Below, in pieces: positions 25,709-33,591 of a stretch of 64,000 bases of DNA. Origin of the DNA: JAOPZW01 sp963788935 (GTDB lineage: Bacteria > Actinomycetota > Thermoleophilia > Solirubrobacterales > Solirubrobacteraceae). The notes below the pieces were generated by a model that was not told where the DNA came from, made no database searches, and saw only the letters and a list, made by a program, of their open reading frames with translations. Position numbers and translations under genes: made by a program. Each line of letters starts with the position of its first letter. The first letter of the stretch is position 1. Where the stretch lies: positions 124,001 through 188,000 of the forward strand of contig CAWBIM010000017.1 of the NCBI GenBank assembly GCA_963788935.1, written 5' to 3'.

Positions 25709-26641
25709 ATGAGCGTCACCGTCGTCGGATCCCTCGCCTATGACGCCGTCAAGACTCCGTTCGGCTCACGCGACCGGATGCTCGGCGGCGCCGCCACCCA
25801 CTTCGCCCTGGCCGCGTCGTTCTTCGACGAGGTGCGGGTCGTCGGCCCGGTGGGCGACGACTTCGACGAGGCGTCGATGGAGGTCCTGCGCACGCGCGGG
25901 ACGGTCACCGACGACGTCGAGCGCGTCGCGGGCGGCAAGACGTTCTTCTGGAGCGGCGTCTACGCCGACAACCTCAACTCGCGCGAGACGCTCGCCACCG
26001 ACCTCAACGTCTTCGAGCACTTCGAGCCCAAGCTCTCGGACGCCTCGCGCGGGAGCGACGTCCTGTTCCTCGCGAACATCCAGCCCGAGCTCCAGCTCGC
26101 CGTCCGCGAGGAGTGCGGGGACGCGAAGTTCGTCGCGATGGACTCGATGAACCTGTGGATCGACATCGCGCGCGAGGCGCTCGAGCGCACGATCCGCACC
26201 GTCGACTGCCTGATCCTCAACGACGAGGAGCTCGAGCAGCTCACCGGCCGCCCGACGACCGTCGCGGCGGCGCAGGAGCTGCTCGGCTGGGGCCTGAAGG
26301 CCGTCGTCGCCAAGCAGGGCAAGTACGGCGCGACGCTCTTCACCGAGGAGGACGTCTTCGCGCTGCCCGCCTATCCGCTCGAGCACGTCGTCGACCCGAC
26401 CGGCGCCGGCGACTCGTTCGCCGGCGGCTTCGTCGGCTACGTCGCGGCCCAGGGCGCCGACGCGAGCCACGAGGTCCTCGCGCGCGCGATGGCCTACGGC
26501 ACGGCGCTCGCGTCCTACAACGTCGAGGAGTTCGGGACGGAGCGCGTGGCGCGCCTGACGGCCGACGAGATCGCGGGGCGCGTGAGCGACCTGCACCGCA
26601 TGACGACGTTCACCGAGGCGCCGGTCGCGCTGCGCGGCTGA
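25709..26641 (+). CDS. PfkB-family sugar/nucleoside kinase
   Basis: 310 aa. Signature DPTGAGDSFAGGF near residue 235, with the catalytic Asp; NDEELEQLTG and VVAKQGKYGA are also typical. The N-terminus VVGSLAYDAVKTPFG and LGGAATHFALAASFF resemble the group annotated as PfkB kinases of adenosine/ribokinase type in actinobacteria. Substrate uncertain. TACCTT ends 10 bp before the ATG. It stands alone on the plus strand; the 171 bp after it show only a promoter-like TAGCAT for the next gene. Confidence 0.85.
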   Translation: MSVTVVGSLAYDAVKTPFGSRDRMLGGAATHFALAASFFDEVRVVGPVGDDFDEASMEVLRTRGTVTDDVERVAGGKTFFWSGVYADNLNSRETLATDLNVFEHFEPKLSDASRGSDVLFLANIQPELQLAVREECGDAKFVAMDSMNLWIDIAREALERTIRTVDCLILNDEELEQLTGRPTTVAAAQELLGWGLKAVVAKQGKYGATLFTEEDVFALPAYPLEHVVDPTGAGDSFAGGFVGYVAAQGADASHEVLARAMAYGTALASYNVEEFGTERVARLTADEIAGRVSDLHRMTTFTEAPVALRG

Positions 26642-26812
26642 GCGCCCGCGCGCCGGGACGAAGGCGCCCTCAAGACCCGCCGCCCGCGTCCGATCACCCG
26701 GTCGAGGCGTGGGCCACGGAAGGCCGCGCCACATCTGCTCTCCGCCGCCTTCCGTCGGGACCGGACACTCGCACTGCCGGTTCCCGGCGGCGGGGGGTAG
26801 CATCGCGTTCGC

Positions 26813-27094
26813 ATGGGCTGGACCTTCGTCTACCTGATGCTCATCCTGAAGATCCCGATCGTCGCGCTCCTGACGATCGTGTGGTGGGCCATCCGCGCGA
26901 CTCCCGAGGAGTCCGAGCCCGTTCGCGCCGACGACGGCGGCACGAAGGTCCCGCCGCGCCCGCGCCACCCGCGCCATCCCCGCACGCCGCTCCCGCGCCA
27001 CCCGCGCCGCGGCCCGCACGGCGACCCGCTGCCGTTCCCGCCGCCCCGCACGCGCACCGTGGTGGCCCGCGCGCGGCGCTCGGACCGCGCTTAG
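26813..27094 (+). CDS. Small single-pass membrane protein with basic Pro/Arg/His-rich tail
   Basis: 93 aa. One hydrophobic segment at residues 3-27 (FVYLMLILKIPIVALLTIVW), then a tail with PRHPRHPR-type repeats, basic and probably cytoplasmic or nucleic-acid/teichoic-acid binding. TAGCAT (26798-26803) ends 9 bp before the ATG, a good leaderless-type promoter, which supports a real gene. Function unknown. Confidence 0.6.
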   Translation: MGWTFVYLMLILKIPIVALLTIVWWAIRATPEESEPVRADDGGTKVPPRPRHPRHPRTPLPRHPRRGPHGDPLPFPPPRTRTVVARARRSDRA

Positions 27095-27145
27095 AGCGGC
27101 CTTTTCCGCGGCCCGGGCGTCCCGTCGCCCTGCGACACTGGACGC

Positions 27146-27763
27146 ATGACCGCCACCTCCGTGCTGTCGGACGGGACGATCCGCCGCTTCGTCGACGACG
27201 GGCGCATCCGCATCGACCCGTGGGATCCGTCGATGGTCCAGCCGGCGAGCGTCGACCTGCGCCTCGGCAACTCCTTCCGCGTCTTCCACAACCACCGGAT
27301 CACCGCGGTCGACCTCGGCGACCCGCCCTCGGAGCTGACCGAGCAGGTCCTCGTCGAGGACGGCGAGACGTTCGTCATCCACCCGGGCGAGTTCTGCCTC
27401 GGGCGGACCCACGAGTGGGTCGAGCTGCCCGACGACGTCGTCGCGCGCATCGAGGGCAAGAGCTCGCTCGGCCGGCTCGGGCTCGTCGTGCACGCCACGG
27501 CGGGCTTCTGCGACCCGGGCTGGAAGGGCACGCTGACGCTCGAGCTCGCGAACTTCAACTCGGTCCCGATCATCCTGCGCCCGGGCCTGCCGATCGCCCA
27601 GCTGTCGTTCATGACGCTCGACCGCCCGGCCGAGCGCCCCTACGGCCATCCGGACCTCGGCAGCCACTACCACGGCCAGGTCGAGGCGACCGAGAGCCGC
27701 TACGAAGGCGGCCCCGCGGGGTCCGCCGCGGTCCGCGCCACGAACGGCAGGTCGGTCGGGTAG
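27146..27763 (+). CDS. dcd: dCTP deaminase (possibly bifunctional with dUTPase activity)
   Basis: 205 aa. Conserved QPASVDLRLGNSFRVF, IEGKSSLGRLGLVVHATAGF with the catalytic Glu two turns on, and FCDPGWKGTLTLELAN. It makes dUMP precursor from dCTP; in mycobacteria and methanogens the same family also hydrolyses dUTP, and the TAGFCDPGWKG segment fits that group, but I cannot separate the two by eye. Slightly longer than the usual 190 residues, with a Gly/Ala tail. Confidence 0.9.
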   Translation: MTATSVLSDGTIRRFVDDGRIRIDPWDPSMVQPASVDLRLGNSFRVFHNHRITAVDLGDPPSELTEQVLVEDGETFVIHPGEFCLGRTHEWVELPDDVVARIEGKSSLGRLGLVVHATAGFCDPGWKGTLTLELANFNSVPIILRPGLPIAQLSFMTLDRPAERPYGHPDLGSHYHGQVEATESRYEGGPAGSAAVRATNGRSVG

Positions 27764-27775
27764 GCTCCCGCGCCG

Positions 27776-28003
27776 ATGCTGCTGGCGCTGCTCCAGATCG
27801 CGGCCGAGGAGGCCGAGGCCGAGCCCTCGAAGGTGCCGTTCTTCATCTGCGGCGGGGCGTTCGCGGCGTGGGCGATCGTCCTGTTCCTCGTCGGGATGCG
27901 CAGCCAGTCCTTCCCGGGCAGCCAGACGGCCGAGCGGGGCGTCATCGCCGTCAGCGCCGTGCTGATGGCGGCCGCGATGTTCACCGCCGTCATCACCGCC
28001 TGA
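27776..28003 (+). CDS. Small two-pass membrane protein
   Basis: 75 aa. An acidic N-terminal stretch (AAEEAEAEPSK) is followed by two hydrophobic segments (FFICGGAFAAWAIVLFLVG and AVSAVLMAAAMFTAVITA). TAGGCT (27761-27766) ends 9 bp before the ATG. It lies between dcd and the citrate synthase gene. Function unknown. Confidence 0.65.
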   Translation: MLLALLQIAAEEAEAEPSKVPFFICGGAFAAWAIVLFLVGMRSQSFPGSQTAERGVIAVSAVLMAAAMFTAVITA

Positions 28004-28085
28004 CGCCGCTGCGGGTCACCCGCGGCCCGGCCGGGTATCGCTAGGGCTCGACCCGCCCCACGGTGGGCGCCACGTGGGCACGGCG

Positions 28086-28091
28086 TAGAAT
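28086..28091 (+). promoter_or_regulatory. -10 element of the citrate synthase promoter
   Basis: TAGAAT, five of six matches to TATAAT, 35 bp before the gltA ATG in an AT-rich patch (TAGAATTTGTTG) that stands out against the GC background. No good -35 is visible at 17 bp. An AGGAG precedes the start, so this gene has a real leader, unlike many neighbours. Confidence 0.5.
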
Positions 28092-28125
28092 TTGTTGCTC
28101 GTGGCCCCCCATTTCAGGAGACGCG

Positions 28126-29460
28126 ATGAGCACTGACACGCAGGCGACCGCCGCCGGCGACGGCGTACGCGCCAACGGCGCGGAGACACTGACGGTCACC
28201 GACAACCGAACGGGCCAGACGTACGAGATCGAGATCACGGACGGCACCGTCCGTGCGATGGATTTCCGCCAGATCAAGGTCGACGACGACGACTTCGGCC
28301 TGATGACCTACGACCCGGCGTTCACGAACACCGCCGCCGCCCGGTCGGCGGTCACGTACATCGACGGCGACGCGGGCATCCTCGAGTACCGGGGCTATCC
28401 CATCGAGCAGCTCGCCGAGCAGTCGACGTTCCTCGAGGTCTCGTACCTCCTCGTGCACGGCGAGCTGCCGACCCAGCAGCAGCTCGACGAGTGGACGCAC
28501 GAGATCACGATCCACACGTTCGTGCACGAGAACGTCAAGGACTTCATGAAGGGCTTCCGGCACGACGCGCACCCGATGGGGATGCTCGTCGGGTCGGTCG
28601 GCGCCCTGTCGACGTTCTACCCGGACGCGAACAAGATCCGGGACCCCGACAACCGCCACCTCCAGACGATCCGGCTGATCGCGAAGATGCCGACGCTCGC
28701 GGCCTTCGCCTACCGCCACACGCAGGGGATGCCCTACGTCTATCCGGACAACGACCTCCGGTACCCGGGCAACTTCCTGAACATGATGTACAAGATGACC
28801 GAGCTCAGGTACCAGCCGGACGAGCGGCTGGAGCGGGCGCTGGACATCCTGTTCATCCTCCACGCCGACCACGAGCAGAACGCCTCGACGAGCGCGGTGC
28901 GCGGCGTCGGGTCGACCCAGGTCGACCCGTACTCGGCGATCGCCGCGGGCGTGGCCGCCCTCTACGGCCCGCTGCACGGCGGCGCCAACGAGGCCGTGCT
29001 GCGGATGCTCAAGCGCATCGAGACGAAGGAGAACATCCCGGACTTCATCCAGGGGGTGAAGAACGGCGACGAGCGCCTGATGGGCTTCGGTCACCGGGTC
29101 TACAAGAACTACGACCCGCGGGCCAAGATCATCAAGTCGGCGGCCGAGGACGTCTTCGAGGTCGCCGGACGCAACCCGCTGATCGACATCGCGTCGGAGC
29201 TCGAGCGCATCGCGCTCGAGGACGACTACTTCGTCTCGCGCAAGCTCTACCCGAACGTCGACTTCTACTCGGGCCTCATCTACGAGGCGCTGGGGCTGCC
29301 GGTGGCGATGTTCCCGGTGATGTTCGCGATCGGGCGGACGGCCGGCTGGATCGCCCAGTGGCTCGAGCTCGTGCAGGACAAGGAGCAGAAGATCGCCCGC
29401 CCGCGCCAGATCTACACGGGCGAGCGCACCCGGGACTACGTCCCGCTGAACCAGCGCTAG
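28126..29460 (+). CDS. gltA: Citrate synthase
   Basis: 444 aa, type II citrate synthase, condensing acetyl-CoA and oxaloacetate in the TCA cycle. Catalytic residues visible: His249 in HADHEQNAST, His284 in GPLHGGANEAVL, His323 in GFGHRVYKNYDPRA, and Asp379 in VDFYSGLIY. The N-terminal 45 residues form the beta-rich extension of hexameric Gram-negative-type enzymes (TVTDNRTGQTYEIEI). AGGAG lies 8 bp before the ATG. A hairpin follows the stop. Confidence 0.95.
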   Translation: MSTDTQATAAGDGVRANGAETLTVTDNRTGQTYEIEITDGTVRAMDFRQIKVDDDDFGLMTYDPAFTNTAAARSAVTYIDGDAGILEYRGYPIEQLAEQSTFLEVSYLLVHGELPTQQQLDEWTHEITIHTFVHENVKDFMKGFRHDAHPMGMLVGSVGALSTFYPDANKIRDPDNRHLQTIRLIAKMPTLAAFAYRHTQGMPYVYPDNDLRYPGNFLNMMYKMTELRYQPDERLERALDILFILHADHEQNASTSAVRGVGSTQVDPYSAIAAGVAALYGPLHGGANEAVLRMLKRIETKENIPDFIQGVKNGDERLMGFGHRVYKNYDPRAKIIKSAAEDVFEVAGRNPLIDIASELERIALEDDYFVSRKLYPNVDFYSGLIYEALGLPVAMFPVMFAIGRTAGWIAQWLELVQDKEQKIARPRQIYTGERTRDYVPLNQR

Positions 29461-29475
29461 ATCCGCTCCGGCGCC

Positions 29476-29501
29476 GCGCCCGGGGCATCCGCTCCGGGCG
29501 C
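29476..29501 (+). terminator. Hairpin after citrate synthase
   Basis: GCGCCCGG (29476-29483) and CCGGGCGC (29494-29501) form a perfect 8-bp stem with a 10-base loop, 15 bp past the stop. No T-tract, so termination efficiency is uncertain. A second repeat, TGTGCG (29508-29513) with CGCACA (29518-29523), lies just before the GNAT promoter and could be an operator for that gene. Confidence 0.45.
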
Positions 29502-29557
29502 CGGCGGTGTGCGATCGCGCACAGAGATCCGTCCCGACGGGTCGTAGCGTCGACCGC

Positions 29558-30112
29558 GTGCTCATCCGCCTCGACAACGGCGTGCGCGTCCGCATCCGGC
29601 CGATCCGGCCCGACGACCGGACGCTCCTCGCTGAGTGCCTGGAGCGCCTCTCGCACGAGAGCGCCTACCAGCGCTTCCTCTCGCCCAAGCACCGCCTCAC
29701 CGCCGACGAGCTGCGCTATCTCACGGAGGTCGACTTCCGCGACCACGTCGCGCTCGTCGCCGTCCGGCCCGAGGCGCCCGGGACGCTCGTCGGGGTCGGC
29801 CGCTGGATCCGACTGCGCGACGAGCCCGACGTCGCCGAGATCGCGTTCGTCGTCTCCGACGCGCTGCAGCGCCAGGGCCTCGGCACCGCGCTCGCGCAGG
29901 CGCTGGCGGACGCCGCGCGGGACCGGGGCGTGCGCCGCTTCGTCGCGACGATGCTGTCCGACAACCTCGCCGCGCACCGGCTGTTCGCCCGCGTCGCGCC
30001 GGCCCGCGACCTCCGCGTGGAGGGCACGCTGCACGAAGTGCGAGGCGAGATCAGATCCGGTCGCGCACGACGAGCAGGACGCCCGCGCCGACCGGGACGA
30101 GCGCCTGCGTGA
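29558..30112 (+). CDS. GNAT-family N-acetyltransferase
   Basis: 184 aa, GTG start 7 bp after TAGCGT (29545-29550). N-terminus VRIRPIRPDDRTLLAECLER, and acetyl-CoA motif SDALQRQGLGTALAQALADAA, then TMLSDNLAAHRLFARV. This resembles the stand-alone acetyltransferase modules related to Pat/KAT enzymes that acetylate proteins such as acyl-CoA synthetases, but the substrate is not proven. The last 60 bp overlap the convergent methyltransferase gene; the Arg-rich tail after GEIR looks non-native, so the true end may be nearer 30050. Confidence 0.75.
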   Translation: MLIRLDNGVRVRIRPIRPDDRTLLAECLERLSHESAYQRFLSPKHRLTADELRYLTEVDFRDHVALVAVRPEAPGTLVGVGRWIRLRDEPDVAEIAFVVSDALQRQGLGTALAQALADAARDRGVRRFVATMLSDNLAAHRLFARVAPARDLRVEGTLHEVRGEIRSGRARRAGRPRRPGRAPA

Positions 30113-30644
30113 CGCGCTCGTCGGCCTCGACGAGGCGGCGGAACGGCTCGACCTCGCCGGCGTGCGAGAGCACGTTGTCGACCGCCAGCAGGCCGCCGGG
30201 CGCGAGCGTGCGGACGAGGTCCGGCCAGTAGCCGGGGTACGCGGGGCGCTCGGCGTCCAGGAAGACGACGTCGAAGGCGCTCTCGCCGAACGCGGCGAGC
30301 GCCTCGCCCGCGTCCGCCGTGCGCAGGTCGGCGACGTCCGCGAGGCCGGCGCGCGCGAGGTGCTCGCGGGCCAGCGCCGTGCGCGCGGGGTCGACCTCGA
30401 GGCTGACGAGCGAGCCGCCCGTCGCCGCCACGGCGTCGGCGAGCCAGATCGTCGAGTAGCCGTTCGAGGTGCCGATCTCGAGCACGCGCGGTGCGGCGCG
30501 GGTGCGGACGAGGACGCCCAGCAGCTCGGCCGTCTCGGGCTCGACGTTGCGGAAGCGGTCGAGGCGGTCGGCCTGGGCGGCGTCGTGCTCGCGGCCGGCG
30601 GCGTAGAGGGCGTCGGCGATCGCGCGGCGGGCAGCGTCGTGCAT
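30051..30644 (-). CDS. SAM-dependent O-methyltransferase (Methyltransf_3 family)
   Basis: 197 aa. SAM motif I RVLEIGTSNGYSTIWLA, motif II-like DVVFLDAERPAYPGYWPDL (metal-binding Asp), and GGLLAVDNVLSHAGEV, as in catechol/caffeoyl-CoA-type, divalent-metal-dependent O-methyltransferases. CAGAAT (30657-30652, minus strand) ends 7 bp before the ATG. The acceptor is unknown. Confidence 0.85.
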   Translation of the reverse strand: MHDAARRAIADALYAAGREHDAAQADRLDRFRNVEPETAELLGVLVRTRAAPRVLEIGTSNGYSTIWLADAVAATGGSLVSLEVDPARTALAREHLARAGLADVADLRTADAGEALAAFGESAFDVVFLDAERPAYPGYWPDLVRTLAPGGLLAVDNVLSHAGEVEPFRRLVEADERVTQALVPVGAGVLLVVRDRI

Positions 30645-30707
30645 TCGGACGATTCTGGCGATCGCACCTGAACGGCGGCGTTCGTGTCTCGTAGGCTGAC
30701 GCGGGTC

Positions 30708-31049
30708 GTGCCCCCCCGCTTCACCCTCACGGTCCGCCGTCGCGGCGCGACCGACCGCGATCGCTTCGAGTCGCTCGACGAGGCCCTCGACGCCCTGGAG
30801 TCCCGCCTCGACGACCTCGTGCGGCCCGAACGGCGCGGCGCCGAGCAAGGCCTCGGGCGGGAGTACGCGCCCGTGATGCAGGTCGCGGTGCGCGGCGAGG
30901 TCGCGGGCCCGGGCGGCCTGCGCGGCGGGGTCGACGTGCGCGGCGACGGGTCGGCCGAGGCGTACACCGGCCGGATCCGGCGCCGGCTCGTCGAGCGCGG
31001 CAGCGGCGAGACGGCCTACGAGGCGCTGCGCCGAGCGCTCGGCGCCTGA
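30708..31049 (+). CDS. Hypothetical protein
   Basis: 113 aa from GTG 30708. Starts VPPRFTLTVRRRGATDRDRF, with a helix ESLDEALDALESRLDDL, then a Gly-rich beta segment and a helical end. No known family recognised; it may be a small alpha/beta domain. TAGGCT (30692-30697) ends 10 bp before the GTG, which decided the start over GTG 30684. It overlaps the convergent PfkB gene by 34 bp. Confidence 0.6.
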   Translation: MPPRFTLTVRRRGATDRDRFESLDEALDALESRLDDLVRPERRGAEQGLGREYAPVMQVAVRGEVAGPGGLRGGVDVRGDGSAEAYTGRIRRRLVERGSGETAYEALRRALGA

Positions 31050-31885
31050 CCGGGCGCCGTCGCCGCGGGCGCGCCGTACGGGCCCCGGCCGGTGAGGCAG
31101 TGCGCGCCGCACGCGGCGCCGAGCGCGAGCGCGGCCTCGAGGGGCTCGGCCGCGGCCAGCCCGTAGGTGAGGCCGGCGGCGAACGCGTCGCCGCAGCCGT
31201 AGGCGTCGACGACCGGGCCGGGCGGCGCGACGGCGGCCCACCGCCCGCTCGCGCCGTCCGCCGTCGTGAAGCGGCCGCCGCGCTCGCCCTCGGTGAGGAC
31301 GACGACGCGCGGAGCGGGACGCAGGCGGCCGGGGTCGTGGGCCTCGGTGGTGTCGGCGGCGCTCGCGACGAGGGCGTCGATCTCGACCCCGGCCTCGAGC
31401 AGGGCGTCGAACGCCCGGACGGTCGCGACGAGCACCGTCGCCTGGCGCGCATGGCGGACGGCGGCGGCGTCCCCGGCGGTGAGGTAGACGCCGTCGAGGC
31501 GCGCGAGGTCGTCCCACGGCAGCGGATCGGCGCCGGTCGGGACGATGCGCTCGCCCATGATCGTGATCGTCCGCTCGCCGGTGGCCGCGTCGAGGTGGGT
31601 GAACCCGCGCCGGTGCGGGCGGGCGCGGTGGCCGGCGTGGACCGTGACGCCGTGGTCGACGAGCTCGGCGTGCACGGCCTCGGCGATCGCGTCGTCGCCG
31701 AGCGCGGTGAGGAAGGTCGCCGCGCCCGCGAGGCGCCTCAGCTGCACGGCGGCGACCGCCCCGCCGCCGCCCGCCGCGGTGAACCACTCGCGCCCGTGGA
31801 CGACCTGGCCCGCGCGGGGCAGGCGGTCGACGACGCAGAACTCGACGTGCTCGACGTGGCCGACGACGCCGACCGCCGGCGTCAT
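31016..31885 (-). CDS. PfkB-family carbohydrate kinase
   Basis: 289 aa. Signature region DAYGCGDAFAAGL near residue 235, where the usual DTxGAGD reads DAYGCGD; the catalytic Asp is kept. Also AAGGGGAVAAVQLRRLAG and RTITIMGERIVP. Substrate unknown. Its start overlaps the stop of the upstream metallopeptidase gene, so the two are in one operon. The final 20 residues (PGQAPSARRSAS) overlap the convergent gene. Confidence 0.8.
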   Translation of the reverse strand: MTPAVGVVGHVEHVEFCVVDRLPRAGQVVHGREWFTAAGGGGAVAAVQLRRLAGAATFLTALGDDAIAEAVHAELVDHGVTVHAGHRARPHRRGFTHLDAATGERTITIMGERIVPTGADPLPWDDLARLDGVYLTAGDAAAVRHARQATVLVATVRAFDALLEAGVEIDALVASAADTTEAHDPGRLRPAPRVVVLTEGERGGRFTTADGASGRWAAVAPPGPVVDAYGCGDAFAAGLTYGLAAAEPLEAALALGAACGAHCLTGRGPYGAPAATAPGQAPSARRSAS

Positions 31886-32556
31886 GCCGGCGGCGCGGGC
31901 AGGACGAGCGCGGAGCCGTTCTGGCGCAGCCAGCGGCGCGGCTCGCGGTAGTCGGGGACGTGGCGCTCGACGAGCGCCCAGAACCGCTGCGAGTGATCCA
32001 TGACGACGAGGTGGCAGGCCTCGTGCCAGACCACGTAGTCGAGCACCGGCTCGGGGGCGAGCAGCAACCGCCAGTTGAAGCTCATCGCGCCCGTGGCCGA
32101 GCAGCTGCCCCAGCGGGTGCGCTGGTTGCGGATCGCGAGCGTCGTGTGCGGGCGCCCGAGCGCGTGCGTCGCGTGGGTGAGGCGCGGCTCGATCTGGCGC
32201 CGGGCCTCGGCGCGGTACCAGCGCTCGAGCGCGTCATGGGTTGCGGCGGCCGGCAGGTGGAGGTGGTCGTCCCTGCGGTGCGCGCGGGTCCGGCCTGCCT
32301 CGGGGCGGAGGGTGAGGTGGCCGCCGAGGAAGGGCACGGTGCCCGGCGGCGACTCGAGCCTGCTCCGCGCCGTCCGCGCCTCCGCGAGCTTGCGCTCGAT
32401 CCAGGGCCGCAGCTCCGCCACGGCCCGCCGCGCATCGCGTTGCGTCGCGCGCTGCGGAATGACGACCTCGATGCCCTCGTGCGGGTCGACCTTGATCCGG
32501 ATGCGACGGGCGCGCGGCGAGCGGCGGATCGTGTAGGCGAGGTCGTCGGTCGGCAT
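31882..32556 (-). CDS. YgjP-like metallopeptidase (DUF45, SprT/M48-related)
   Basis: 224 aa. Zinc-binding WHEACHLVVMDHS contains an HExxH motif (HEACH), with a further His in the LVERHVPDYR segment; RWGSCSATGAMSFNWRLLLA is the DUF45 hallmark. The N-terminus RRSPRARRIRIKV is typical. Probably a cytosolic zinc protease of unknown substrate; this family is often found near restriction or stress genes. It is first in an operon with the PfkB kinase. Confidence 0.85.
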   Translation of the reverse strand: MPTDDLAYTIRRSPRARRIRIKVDPHEGIEVVIPQRATQRDARRAVAELRPWIERKLAEARTARSRLESPPGTVPFLGGHLTLRPEAGRTRAHRRDDHLHLPAAATHDALERWYRAEARRQIEPRLTHATHALGRPHTTLAIRNQRTRWGSCSATGAMSFNWRLLLAPEPVLDYVVWHEACHLVVMDHSQRFWALVERHVPDYREPRRWLRQNGSALVLPAPPA

Positions 32557-32574
32557 CGGCGCTGCCGTCCCAGG

Positions 32575-33396
32575 CTACGCGGCGCGGCGGTCGGCGAGAG
32601 CGGCGGCGATGGTGTCGGCGACGTGGTGCGGTCGGGTCGTGAGGGCGCGGTCGGTGAAGCGCAGGGTCCGGTATCCGTGCGCGAGGAGCAGCGCGTCGCG
32701 GGCGCGGTCGTCCTCGAAGGCGCGGCGGGTGCGGTGGTAGCGCCAGCTGTCGGTCTCGACGACGAGGCGCTGCTCGGCGAAGAGGAAGTCGACCTCCCGG
32801 CCGGCGATGCGCTGGTTCACGCGGGGCTGCGGCAGCGCGTGGTCGTGGCAGAGCTGGCGGAAGAGCACCTCGAGGTCGCTGCGGGTGGGCTGCTCGCCGG
32901 CGAGATGCTCGTGCAACGCCGCCCGCAGCCGTGCCGCTCCGCGATGGCCGGGATGGGCACGGGCGATGGCCGCGAGGGCCGGGTAGTCGGTCAGCTCGCG
33001 GATCTCCATCCGGTCGAGCATCGCCTCGAGGTGCGCGCGCTGGAGGATCGCCGCCATGTCGAGGATCGTGCGCTCGGCGGTGGTCACGGGGATGCCGTGC
33101 CGCGTCGTGATCTCGTCGCGTGCGAGCGTCCGCGGCCGGTGCACGCGGATCGGGTCGCGGCTGCGGCGCCCGGTCCGCGGGATCGTGACGTCGATCCACC
33201 GCGACGCGCCGAAGCGCAGCTCCCACAGCGTCGCGGCGCTCGCGTGGCTGAGCGCCGCATGCGGCCCGCACGCGAGCACCGCGGCCATCCAGCGCCCGCG
33301 CTCGGTGAGGACGTCGTGCCCGACGGCGAAGACGCCGGTGTGGAGGCGGTGGAGCCGCCCGCGCGCCACCCGGTGCCCGATCGAGCTGTCGCGCAC
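32575..33396 (-). CDS. AbiEi-like / DUF559 protein (putative antitoxin-type wHTH plus Vsr-like nuclease fold), N-terminus probably frameshifted
   Basis: 273 aa in the intact frame. The N-terminal half, RVARGRLHRLHTGVFAVGH and TTAERTILDMAA, is the AbiEi-type domain found in type IV toxin-antitoxin proteins. The C-terminal about 110 residues are DUF559, with EVDFLFAEQRLVVETDSW matching the PD-(D/E)xK core of Vsr-like nucleases. The true N-terminus (AQHGVVAPAARRLG) lies upstream, out of frame, and joins at about 33396-33400, so one indel is likely. No toxin partner is adjacent. A perfect 12-bp inverted repeat lies at 33466-33506. Confidence 0.72.
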   Translation of the reverse strand: MRDSSIGHRVARGRLHRLHTGVFAVGHDVLTERGRWMAAVLACGPHAALSHASAATLWELRFGASRWIDVTIPRTGRRSRDPIRVHRPRTLARDEITTRHGIPVTTAERTILDMAAILQRAHLEAMLDRMEIRELTDYPALAAIARAHPGHRGAARLRAALHEHLAGEQPTRSDLEVLFRQLCHDHALPQPRVNQRIAGREVDFLFAEQRLVVETDSWRYHRTRRAFEDDRARDALLLAHGYRTLRFTDRALTTRPHHVADTIAAALADRRAA

Positions 33397-33465
33397 CGAG
33401 CCGGCGAGCTGCGGGCGCGACGACGCCGTGCTGCGCCCGCGAGTCGCGATCCGTCGATCGCGGGA

Positions 33466-33506
33466 GTGGGCCAGATCCTGCCGCTATGGACGGCGATCTG
33501 GCCCAC
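33466..33506. repeat. Perfect 12-bp inverted repeat upstream of the AbiEi/DUF559 gene
   Basis: GTGGGCCAGATC (33466-33477) and GATCTGGCCCAC (33495-33506) match perfectly; the 17-base centre has a further GCCG/CGGC pairing. It lies between the end of the decarboxylase gene and the start of the AbiEi/DUF559 gene, both on the minus strand. It may be an operator bound by the wHTH of the latter, or a terminator hairpin for the former (86 bp past its stop). Confidence 0.6.
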
Positions 33507-33591
33507 GGGGCGTGTCGTCGGACATGGCCGAGGATGGCGGAGAAATCGTGACGCGTGACCCACGCCCTGCACCAACATCGCGCGCGCTCCG

